From DASZKW01 sp035552775 (lineage in GTDB: Bacteria > Actinomycetota > Acidimicrobiia > Acidimicrobiales > Palsa-688), in assembly GCA_035552775.1 (NCBI GenBank), contig DASZKW010000063.1, forward strand, positions 1 through 32,811: a stretch of 32,811 nt of DNA, read 5' to 3'. A program made the translations under genes and the position numbers. Shown one piece after another: positions 1 to 7,093 of this stretch (position 1 is the stretch's first letter; each line of letters begins with the position of its first letter). A model generated the notes under the pieces. The model saw only the letters and a list, made by a program, of their open reading frames with translations, had not been told where the DNA came from and did not search any database.

Positions 1-1037
1 ACCTCCTGCACCCGGTTGTCGCCCGTGTCGGCGATGAAGAGGTTGCCGGACCCGTCGAGGGATAACCCGCGTGGACCGCTGAGCACTGAGGCGCCACTGC
101 CTGCCACCGTGTAGGTATAGCCGGCCGTCATGCTCTGGCCGAAGTGGTTCCCCCCTGTGTTGGCCGCCACCTCCAGGACTAGGTTGGCCGGCGTGTCGGC
201 GATCAACAGGTCGCCGAAGCTGTCCACGGCAACCCCGCCGGGCTGGCTCAGCTGAGGTGGCGGGGGCTGTTGAGGTGGCAGGGTCGTACCACCGCCGGCC
301 GGGGCAGCCGGCACCCCGCTGCCGGCCACTGTGTAGATGGCGCCAGCGGCCATCGTCTGACCGAAATTGGACCCACCGCCGGCCGAGACTTCCTGGACCC
401 GGTTGTTGCCGCTGTCGGCGATGAACAGGTCCCCGTTGTAGTCCACCGCTATCCCGAGCGGTTGGTTGAGTTGAGCGGCGTAGCCGGGACCGCCGTCACC
501 TGCGGCGCCGGCATGCCCGCTGCCGGCGACCGTGAAAAGTTCACCGGCCGTCATGGGGATACCGAAGTGGGTCCCCCCGACGGCCGGTACCTCCTCGACC
601 CTGGAGTCGCCCTGGTCGGAGATGAACAGGTCACCGCTGGCGTCGAGGGCGACGCCGACGGGCGCGAACAGCGCAGCAGAGGTTGCCGGCGTGCCGTTGG
701 CGTCGCCGCTGCCCCCTCCGGCCACCACCGTGGTCTGCCCGGTCGACGGGTCGAGGAGATCCACCACCCCGCCGGTCGTGTCGGCGACGTAGATCTTTCC
801 GTTTGCCGCGGCCACTCCCTCCGGGTCGCCGGCGACGAGCCCCTGTCCTCCCCCCGCGGCGCCAGCCACGGTGTTGATGTGACCCGGCGGCGGGGCAGGG
901 ACGGCCATGGCAGTGCCTGTGGACACCAGGACACCGCCCACCAGGGTCAGCGCCCCCGCCGCCAACGCCGGCAACGCCCGGCCCAACCGCCGTCGATGGC
1001 CGCGGCTCGGTAATTTGCACTCGGCGCCGTAGATCAC
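1..1037 (-). CDS. Secreted NHL-repeat beta-propeller protein, C-terminus cut by window edge
   Basis: Reading leftward from a GTG at 1037, the frame stays open to the window edge, so only the N-terminal ~345 residues are visible. A basic start (RGHRRRLGRALP) followed by an Ala/Leu/Val-rich core and an STGTAMA-type cleavage region looks like a signal peptide. After it come repeated NHL-like units with the pattern GVAVD..GDLFIADSGNNRVQEV and linking INTVAGSG or YTVAGSG strands. NHL repeats form six-bladed propellers used for binding, often outside the cell in actinobacteria; the ligand is unknown. An in-frame TGA lies about 50 bases upstream of the GTG. No strong Shine-Dalgarno is seen, and a TTG about 16 codons later would also keep the signal peptide, so the start is uncertain. 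The plus-strand frame opposite it is a shadow. Confidence 0.8.
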   Translation of the reverse strand, partial: MIYGAECKLPSRGHRRRLGRALPALAAGALTLVGGVLVSTGTAMAVPAPPPGHINTVAGAAGGGQGLVAGDPEGVAAANGKIYVADTTGGVVDLLDPSTGQTTVVAGGGSGDANGTPATSAALFAPVGVALDASGDLFISDQGDSRVEEVPAVGGTHFGIPMTAGELFTVAGSGHAGAAGDGGPGYAAQLNQPLGIAVDYNGDLFIADSGNNRVQEVSAGGGSNFGQTMAAGAIYTVAGSGVPAAPAGGGTTLPPQQPPPPQLSQPGGVAVDSFGDLLIADTPANLVLEVAANTGGNHFGQSMTAGYTYTVAGSGASVLSGPRGLSLDGSGNLFIADTGDNRVQE

Positions 1038-1197
1038 GGGAACCGTCGGGCACCAGGTAACGCAGGGCGATTCGCAGAGTCAGGCAATTCAGCTGATGCG
1101 CCGCCCTGTAGCTTGCCCCCAGCAACATGCCATCGCCCAAATGTAGCGGCCCTGCCGCCGCCGCGAGGCCGTGGATACCAGCCAGTCCCCTCCTGCA

Positions 1198-2739
1198 TCA
1201 GTTGGGCAAGTCTCCCACCAATGAGAAGCCCCATCCGCCGCCACCCGGAGTCAGGACCTGCACCGCGTCGCCCGCTTCCAGTTCGACCGTGACCTTGTCG
1301 AGCAGCGGGCGCCGCCTCGACTCGACACCGCCGGGCCACAGCCAGTTCTCCCCCACCGCCGCCCGCCCGCCGCCGGCCAGTCCCCATGGTTGGCTTACCC
1401 GCCGTTCGGTGATCAACGACAAAGTCGCCCGCTCCAACACCTGGATCACCCGTTCGATCCCTTCACCCCCCGGCGCCGCACCTCTACCCCCGCTCCCCTC
1501 CCGCAGGCGATACCTCAGGACCCGCATCGGATAGGCCCGCTCCAGCGCCTCCGTCGGGGTGTCGGAGGTGTTTGTCATCGCCGTGTGCACGCCACTCATC
1601 CCCGCCCGGCCGGGGCGGCCGCCCTGGCCGCCGCCGATGGTCTCGTAGTACACCCAGCCCGAAACGCCGCCGAGGATGAGGTTGTTCATCGTCCCCTGGC
1701 CCGCGGCGCCGACTCGCCCGGGGGCGGCGCCGGCCAGGGCGAGGAGGCACGCGTCGGCCACCCGCTGGCTCACCTCGACGTTGCCGGCGCCAACCGCCGC
1801 GGGAGGGGTGGCGCCGACGATGCTGCCGGCGGGGGCGACGACGCGCACGGGGCGCATGGCGCCACCGTTGGCCGGGATGGTCGGATCGGTGACCGAGCGC
1901 AGCGCCCACGCCACCGCGCTCGCCGTCACCGCTTGCACCGCGTTGACGTTGCCCTCCCGCTGCTCGTCGGTCCCGCTGAAATCGAACGTCGCCGTTTCCC
2001 CGGCGACGGTCAGGGCCAGGCGGATCGTCGCCGGGTGCTGCTGGCGCGGCGAAGGCCCGGTGGAGTCGAGGACGTCGGACACCTCCCAGCGCCCGTCGGG
2101 CAAGCCCGCGAGGGCGGCGCGCATGCGGCGCTCCCCGTAGGCGATGACCTCGTCGAAGGGTTTCCCGGCCAGCTCTGCCATGCGCTTCGATCCGACGACG
2201 TTGGCGCCCGCCTGGGCGTCGAGGTCGCCCCTGCGCTCCGCAGGGGCGCGGGAGTTGGCCACCAGCAGTGCGACCACCTCGGGCGTCAACCGCACCGGCG
2301 GGATCCGGAAGCCCTCCTGGTAGATCTCGGTGGCGTCAGGGGGGATCGAACCGGGGGCCATACCCCCGACGTCGGCGTGGTGGGCCCGGTTGGCCACCCA
2401 GCCGACGAGGCGGCCGCCGGCGTGGCACGGCGCCACGAGGGTGATGTCGTTGAGGTGGGTGCCGCCGGCGAAGGGGTCGTTGAGCACCACCTGGTCGCCG
2501 GGGCCGAGCTCCACACCGCTGGCGATGGCGGCGGCGACCGACGCCGGCATGCTGCCCAGATGGACGGGGATGTGCTCGGCTTGCACCAGCAGCTCCCCGG
2601 CGGGCGAGAACAGCGCGGCGGAGCAATCGGCGCGCTCTTTGATGTTGGGGGAAAGCGAGGACCGTCTCAGGATGGCGCCCATCTCGTCGGCCACCCCTGT
2701 CAGCTGCGAGATCAGCACGGCGAGGGCGGCTGGGCCCAT
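1198..2739 (-). CDS. hyuB: Hydantoinase B / oxoprolinase family protein
   Basis: A 513-residue protein of normal length for the HyuB family. The N-terminus has the family pattern: EMGAILRRSSLSPNIKERADCSAALF, then the G(E)LLVQAEHIPVHLGSM stretch and LNDPFAGGTHLNDITLV. The C-terminus ends in a Gly-rich GGGGWGF motif. HyuB works with HyuA in ATP-dependent ring opening of 5-oxoproline or hydantoins; the true substrate cannot be read from sequence. The ATG at 2739 shares its A with the TGA of the upstream hyuA (TGATG), indicating translational coupling, and this start also matches the family better than an upstream alternative at 2799. It is the last gene of the rnhA-hyuA-hyuB run and is followed by about 160 bases with no clear gene before the NHL protein. 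Confidence 0.9.
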   Translation of the reverse strand: MGPAALAVLISQLTGVADEMGAILRRSSLSPNIKERADCSAALFSPAGELLVQAEHIPVHLGSMPASVAAAIASGVELGPGDQVVLNDPFAGGTHLNDITLVAPCHAGGRLVGWVANRAHHADVGGMAPGSIPPDATEIYQEGFRIPPVRLTPEVVALLVANSRAPAERRGDLDAQAGANVVGSKRMAELAGKPFDEVIAYGERRMRAALAGLPDGRWEVSDVLDSTGPSPRQQHPATIRLALTVAGETATFDFSGTDEQREGNVNAVQAVTASAVAWALRSVTDPTIPANGGAMRPVRVVAPAGSIVGATPPAAVGAGNVEVSQRVADACLLALAGAAPGRVGAAGQGTMNNLILGGVSGWVYYETIGGGQGGRPGRAGMSGVHTAMTNTSDTPTEALERAYPMRVLRYRLREGSGGRGAAPGGEGIERVIQVLERATLSLITERRVSQPWGLAGGGRAAVGENWLWPGGVESRRRPLLDKVTVELEAGDAVQVLTPGGGGWGFSLVGDLPN

Positions 2740-4550
2740 CAACACGGGTCGGCCCTCGTGAGCAACCACGAACCTGAAGGGTGCACCTCGGCCCGCCACC
2801 CCTCCGCCACCCAGATGGTGCAGTCCTCCTCCGCGATTACGGCGGGACCGTGGTGGCGTCCCGAGCGCGCCGGCGCCGGCAGGGCAGCTGCGGCCACGGG
2901 CGACGGGATTCGCGCCGAGGCCCTCAGGGCGATCACCTCGACGGTCGCGTCGGCCATGGTGAAGCCGTTGCGGAGCCGGTGGGCTTCGGGGAACTCGTCG
3001 ACCGATGCGACCGTCAGCTCGTGGCTCTGGCCGGCGTATCGGCAGTCGAGAGCGGTCTCCACCACTGAGCCGGGACCGCAGCCCTGCGCGGCCTCGGATG
3101 CGAGCCCTTCGAGGGCGGCGGCGGCCCCTGCGGTGTCACCGGGTTCGGGCCACGACCTGACCAGGTCCACCTGGCGGGGCGCGGCGAGAATGCCGGCGGC
3201 GGACAGGACACCGGCGCGGGGAGGCACCACCACCGCCGGCATACCGAGCGCGTCCGCCAAGGCGCAGGCGTGCAACGGGCCCGCGCCTCCGAAGGCGACC
3301 AACGCCAGGCCACCGGGGTCGGCCCCCCTCGCTACCGACACGGCGCGCACGGCGGCGACCATGGCGGCGTCGACCACCTCTATCACCCCGTCGGCGACGA
3401 CACCGGCGCGCTCCAGCGCGGCCGTGGCCGCGGAGAAGTCGAGGGTGTCGAGACCCGGAAGCGCGGCCACCGGCAGACGTCCTGCGACCAGGTCGGCGTC
3501 GGTCACGGTGGCCCGCGTGCCCCCCCGCCCGTAGCACGCCGGCCCGGGGTCGGCCCCCGCGCTGTCCGGGCCCACGACAAGCGCACGCCCGGGGTCGATC
3601 CGGGCCACCGAACCGCCTCCCGCGCCGATGGTGTGCACGTCCAACGCCGGCATGCGCACGGGGAGGCCGGCGACAGTGCGCTGGGCGGCGGGCGAGGGGC
3701 GCCCATCCTGGATGAGACACACGTCGGTGCTCGTGCCGCCCATGTCGAAGGTGACGCAATCCGGCCATCCCGCGGCGGCGCCGGCGTCGCACGCGGCCAG
3801 GACCCCTCCGGCGGGGCCCGACAACAGCAGCGATACGGGGAGGGCCGCCGCCGCCGGCAACGGCACCAGGCCCCCGGCCGAGGTCATGACCAGCACCTCG
3901 CCGGCCAGGCCGGCGAGCGCGCCTAGGTAGGCGTGGCAGGGGCGGAGCAGATAGGCGCTGGCTACGGTGGTGACAGCACGCTCGTACTCGCGGAACTCGG
4001 GCGACACCTCTGACGACAGGACCACAGGCGGCCCCCCCGCCAGGGCCCGGGCGACGGCCTGCTCGTGTTGAGGATTGCGGTCGGCGTGGAGCAAGCACAC
4101 CGCCACCGCGTCGACGCCGTCGGGCATCGCGGGGATCGGACCGAGAGGGGTCGCCTCTTTCCCCGCCGCATCTAGGCGGCCGGCCACCTCCAAGCGCAGC
4201 GATCGGGACACCAGCGGCTCGGGCCGGTCCGCCCAGAGGTCGTACAGCGACGGACGGGCCTGGCGGGCTATCTCGATGACGTCGCGCTGGCCTTCGCTCG
4301 TGACGAGCGCTACCCGGCCGCCTCGCCGTTCCAGCAGGGCGTTGGTCGCCACCGTCGTGCCGTGGGCCAGAGTGACGCCCTCAGGTGATGTTCGGTACGC
4401 CGGCCGGGCGCGGCGCATGCCCTCTGCCACCGCCGCCGCCGGGTCGGCCGGCGTGGACGGCAGCTTCACGATGCTGCCGTCGTCGGCCACCACGTCGGTG
4501 AACGTGCCGCCCGTGTCCACCCCAACCCGGCTGTTCGCCTCGTCCTTCAC
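2739..4550 (-). CDS. hyuA: Hydantoinase A / oxoprolinase family ATPase subunit
   Basis: A 603-residue protein of the HyuA/oxoprolinase group, an ASKHA-fold ATPase that phosphorylates the ring amide of its substrate. An N-terminal phosphate-binding motif DTGGTFTDVV lies at residues 12-21. A second one, TFDMGGTSTDVCLI, is in the middle, followed by GAGGGSVARID and DSAGADPGPACYGRGG, which are typical of the family. The start is a GTG at 4550 that overlaps the TGA of the upstream RNase H gene (GTGA, 4 bases); the much longer open frame reaching 4823 has low-complexity Arg/Pro sequence before this point and is not supported. At ~600 residues it is somewhat shorter than many HyuA proteins (about 650-700). 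Its stop overlaps the hyuB start, so the two subunits are probably made together. Confidence 0.9.
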   Translation of the reverse strand: MKDEANSRVGVDTGGTFTDVVADDGSIVKLPSTPADPAAAVAEGMRRARPAYRTSPEGVTLAHGTTVATNALLERRGGRVALVTSEGQRDVIEIARQARPSLYDLWADRPEPLVSRSLRLEVAGRLDAAGKEATPLGPIPAMPDGVDAVAVCLLHADRNPQHEQAVARALAGGPPVVLSSEVSPEFREYERAVTTVASAYLLRPCHAYLGALAGLAGEVLVMTSAGGLVPLPAAAALPVSLLLSGPAGGVLAACDAGAAAGWPDCVTFDMGGTSTDVCLIQDGRPSPAAQRTVAGLPVRMPALDVHTIGAGGGSVARIDPGRALVVGPDSAGADPGPACYGRGGTRATVTDADLVAGRLPVAALPGLDTLDFSAATAALERAGVVADGVIEVVDAAMVAAVRAVSVARGADPGGLALVAFGGAGPLHACALADALGMPAVVVPPRAGVLSAAGILAAPRQVDLVRSWPEPGDTAGAAAALEGLASEAAQGCGPGSVVETALDCRYAGQSHELTVASVDEFPEAHRLRNGFTMADATVEVIALRASARIPSPVAAAALPAPARSGRHHGPAVIAEEDCTIWVAEGWRAEVHPSGSWLLTRADPC

Positions 4551-5749
4551 GAGCCCGGGCCCACTGACTGATCCGGTTCCACGACCCAGACCTGCTCTTC
4601 GCCGAGGTGGTCGCGCAGGGAGCGCACCGTGCGCCCCACGGCGGGGTCGCATTGGTCCCACACGACCAATGCCTCCGCCGCGTGGCGGGCGATCCACGCG
4701 TCCCTGCGGGCCAGCGCCGCGCCGGCGGCCTGTTTGCTGGCAGGTCGCTTCGAATCCAGGGTGATGCTCTGAGCGGCGCCGTCTCGCAGGCCCGCGAACC
4801 GCTTCCGGCTCGACGCCGGCCACACCTCATCCTGGCCGGGGAAGGCGAGGACCGCCACGTAGGGCACGCCGGCGCCGGCGGCGGCCTCCGCTCCCAACTG
4901 CTCGGCGCCGAGGCCCAAGCCGGTAAGGACGGTCAGGTCGGGCACGAGAGTCGCCTTGGCGGCCAGGATCTCCGCCAGGCGGGCCCGGGTGCCGCTGGCT
5001 ATGGGGTTGTCTTCGTAACCGCCGAGCTCGGGGGGGCGCAGCCCGGTGACCGCTATCAGGTGGCCGGCGGGGCCGTTGTGGGCCGGCTGGCTGCCGGGGG
5101 TGGTGGTTCGGCCGGCGGGCCGGTCTGCGGGCGCGGGGCGGTCGGCGGGCGCGGGGCGGTCGGCGGGCGCGGGGCGGTCGGCGGGCGCGAGGCGGTCGGC
5201 GGGCGCGAGGCGGTCGGCGGGCGCGGGGCGGTCGGCGGGCGCGGGGGTCCGGCGGGCGGGGCGGTCGGCGGGGCCGAGGTCGTTGGGGCGGCCTACGCCT
5301 TGGCGGTCCATCTGGGTGAGCGCGGCGGCGACCGCCAGCCGGTCGACGAGGTCGTTCATCTCGTCGCCGCCGTGACCCTTCACCCAGCGGAAACGCACCC
5401 TTCCCGGGTGCAGTCGGTAGGCCGCTATCAACGGCTCCCACAGGTCCCGGTTGGCCACCGGCTTCTTGGCACTGTTGACCCACCCCCGCGCCAGCCAGCC
5501 CTCCCACCATCGGTCGCGGAAACAGTTGACGACGTAGGTCGAGTCCGACACGACTTCGAGCGGACCACCGAGAGCCGTCACCGCTTCGAGGGCGGCGGTG
5601 ATCTCCATGCGCTGGTTGGTGGTGTGCACCGCGGAGCCACTGCGAAACGGCCCGTCGGGGACAGCCCACGCCCACCCGCCGGGGCCCGGGTTACCAGAGC
5701 ACGCCCCGTCCGTGTAGACCACAGTGCGGACTGGGGGTGCAGCGGACAT
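4547..5749 (-). CDS. rnhA: Ribonuclease HI fused to a YpsA-like (DUF1273, SLOG fold) domain
   Basis: A 400-residue protein with two domains. Residues 8-145 are RNase HI: YTDGACSGNPGPGGW with D14, RMEITAAL with E49, SDSTYVV with D69, KGHGGDE with H126, and NDLVDRLA with D136, so the full catalytic set is present. It would cut the RNA strand of RNA-DNA hybrids. Residues about 148-228 are a disordered linker with seven copies of a six-residue PAPADR unit. Residues 230-395 resemble Bacillus YpsA/DUF1273: AVTGLRPPELGGYEDN, LTGLGLGAEQLGAEAA, AFPGQDEVW and a late ALVVWD stretch. That is a Rossmann-like SLOG domain expected to bind a nucleotide or nucleotide-derived ligand. Stand-alone RNase HI is about 150-165 residues. 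The gene is 54 bases downstream of the AbiEi-like gene and overlaps hyuA. Confidence 0.88.
   Translation of the reverse strand: MSAAPPVRTVVYTDGACSGNPGPGGWAWAVPDGPFRSGSAVHTTNQRMEITAALEAVTALGGPLEVVSDSTYVVNCFRDRWWEGWLARGWVNSAKKPVANRDLWEPLIAAYRLHPGRVRFRWVKGHGGDEMNDLVDRLAVAAALTQMDRQGVGRPNDLGPADRPARRTPAPADRPAPADRLAPADRLAPADRPAPADRPAPADRPAPADRPAGRTTTPGSQPAHNGPAGHLIAVTGLRPPELGGYEDNPIASGTRARLAEILAAKATLVPDLTVLTGLGLGAEQLGAEAAAGAGVPYVAVLAFPGQDEVWPASSRKRFAGLRDGAAQSITLDSKRPASKQAAGAALARRDAWIARHAAEALVVWDQCDPAVGRTVRSLRDHLGEEQVWVVEPDQSVGPGS
5120..5245 (-). repeat. 18-bp tandem repeat encoding PAPADR units in the RNase H linker
   Basis: Seven consecutive 18-base units, nearly identical, encode Pro-Ala-Pro-Ala-Asp-Arg (two copies begin with Leu). 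Because the unit is a multiple of three, copy-number change would keep the reading frame and only change linker length. The repeat lies exactly between the RNase HI and SLOG domains. Confidence 0.9.
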
Positions 5750-5803
5750 GGACCCAGCATGGCCCAGGTGCGCTCCGGCCGGCGACGCGGTCGGGGCGCC
5801 ATG

Positions 5804-6733
5804 TCAGCGGGCAACGAAGCTGTCACGGCGCAGTTCGATAGCTGCGGCCACCCGAGCCACCAGCAGTTCAGCCGTCCACCCCGACGTCACTTGCAGCACA
5901 ATCCAGCCCTCGAGCTGCAGGCGTGCCGACTTGTCGCGGTCGTGATGGAAGTGGGTGGCGTCGGAGTGGAAGGACCAGCCGTCGTACTCGATGCCGATCT
6001 TCCAGTCAGGATAGGCCAGGTCCAGCTCGCGGACCTCTGCGCCAAGGTCAACCACGTAGTGGCGAACGGGTGGCGGAAGCCCGACACTCACGATCGCGTC
6101 GAACATCCAATCCTCCGGCACGGACGCACCTCGATGATCGTTGCGCCTCCAGTCAATGAGGTCGCGCAACACCGACAGTCGGTGGCGGGGCAGCGGATCG
6201 CCGTCATCCAACCGCTGGGCGAGGGCTTGCACCGTCATCTTCCGCCGGCGGAGAAGGTCGTCGACCACCCGATCGAGCAAGCTTTCGGGTACCCGCGAGG
6301 AGAGGTCGATCACCGTTCGCGCCGGCGTGGTCACCGGTATGGCCCATCGTTCGGCCACATCTCCCGGAGGGAGGGGGAGCCGGTGGGTCCGCACCGCCTG
6401 GTCACCCGCACGGCGCGAGATGGGCACCGTGATCTCCAAGGGTGAGGCTGCGATGCACGACACCTGCCATAGGTACGCGGCGGCCATGTGTGATATGGCG
6501 ACACGATCGCCGACGGCCAAGCAGATGGCCATCGCCCGCTGCCGATAGGAGCGTTGCGTGCCCGCGAACCGGTACACACCTCGGTGTACGGGTATCAGCA
6601 CGCCGTCACTCACCCGCCGGCAGAGCTGGGAGGGACTGAGGACCTCCAGGACCTGCTGTCGGGTTACCAAACCGAACTGGCGACAGGCGAGCTCGTGTAG
6701 GAAGGCCAGTGCACTAGGCATACTTGGACACAT
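5804..6733 (-). CDS. AbiEi-type winged-helix / DUF559 endonuclease-like protein
   Basis: A 309-residue protein. The N-terminal ~60 residues (ACRQFGLVTRQQVLEVL, SPSQLCRRVSDGVLIPVHRGVYRFAG) match the winged-helix of AbiEi-type antitoxins. The C-terminus matches DUF559, a Vsr-like PD-(D/E)XK fold: RELDLAYPDWKIGIEYDGW, then a His/Asp-rich FHHDRDKSARL and GWIVLQV. Such two-part proteins are common and often solitary in actinobacteria; their role is not established, though regulation or nucleic acid cleavage is plausible. No AbiEii-like toxin gene is next to it. I chose the ATG at 6733 because AAGAGG lies about six bases upstream; an in-frame ATG at 6757 has its purine run too close and one at 6721 is also possible. 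It is divergent from aceE across a repeat-rich gap. Confidence 0.78.
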   Translation of the reverse strand: MCPSMPSALAFLHELACRQFGLVTRQQVLEVLSPSQLCRRVSDGVLIPVHRGVYRFAGTQRSYRQRAMAICLAVGDRVAISHMAAAYLWQVSCIAASPLEITVPISRRAGDQAVRTHRLPLPPGDVAERWAIPVTTPARTVIDLSSRVPESLLDRVVDDLLRRRKMTVQALAQRLDDGDPLPRHRLSVLRDLIDWRRNDHRGASVPEDWMFDAIVSVGLPPPVRHYVVDLGAEVRELDLAYPDWKIGIEYDGWSFHSDATHFHHDRDKSARLQLEGWIVLQVTSGWTAELLVARVAAAIELRRDSFVAR

Positions 6734-6913
6734 TACATGCCTCTTAGTGTTTCCCATGTCCTCTCATTTTGCGTGATCGGAGACTCGGAGGGAACATCGT
6801 GGCGCTCCCGGACGCACCCACCTGGCTCACAGTCCAAGTCCTGGTGCCTGCCTCGCCGTGTGGCCCCCCCCGACCAGCGTTGTGAACGGTTAAGCGCCCG
6901 CAACACGACGGCG

Positions 6914-6950
6914 TGCACACTTCGCTGCGCTATGCGACGACAAGTGTGCA
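6914..6950. promoter_or_regulatory. 9-bp inverted repeat in the aceE upstream region
   Basis: TGCACACTT at 6914-6922 and its exact complement AAGTGTGCA at 6942-6950 flank a 19-base spacer that itself contains TCGC/GCGA. This could be a protein-binding site or an RNA hairpin in the leader of aceE or of the divergent AbiEi-like gene. No regulator can be assigned. Confidence 0.45.
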
Positions 6951-6974
6951 GCCCGGACGGTGCCGCGCGCATGA

Positions 6975-6984
6975 TTGTGCACAA
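6975..6984. promoter_or_regulatory. Perfect 10-bp palindrome TTGTGCACAA
   Basis: A perfect palindrome that overlaps the first unit of the 19-bp repeats and shares the TGTGCA core with the inverted repeat 25 bases upstream. It may be a second operator half-set. It lies 110 bases before the chosen aceE start. Confidence 0.35.
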
Positions 6985-7050
6985 CGCCTCCAAGGACGCA
7001 CAACGCCTCCAAGGACGCACGACGCCGCCAAGGACGCACGACGCCTCCGT
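6979..7050. repeat. 19-bp tandem direct repeats, three full copies and a partial fourth
   Basis: The unit GCACAACGCCTCCAAGGAC occurs at 6979-6997 and 6998-7016 without change, at 7017-7035 with two changes, and as a truncated copy from 7036. The array sits 40-115 bases before the chosen aceE start. If the longer upstream frame were translated it would encode Ser-Lys-Asp-Ala-type repeats, which the AceE family lacks, so I treat it as untranslated. The 6734-7093 gap contains no other recognisable gene. Confidence 0.85.
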
Positions 7051-7093
7051 CGGTTTGTCGCGCGCCAGCCTCCCGTGGCGCGACGATATAGGC

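Noticed and set aside
270..1013. 247-codon plus-strand frame
   Set aside because: Antisense to the NHL-repeat protein, whose repeats are clear on the minus strand.
1390..3534. 714-codon plus-strand frame opposite hyuB/hyuA
   Set aside because: Shadow frame: low-complexity Arg/Gly/Ala/His sequence, no family match, while the minus strand encodes well-conserved HyuB and HyuA.
4607..6445. 612-codon plus-strand frame with GGRGAVGG repeats
   Set aside because: It is the antisense reading of the RNase H linker repeat and of the AbiEi-like gene; no recognisable domain.
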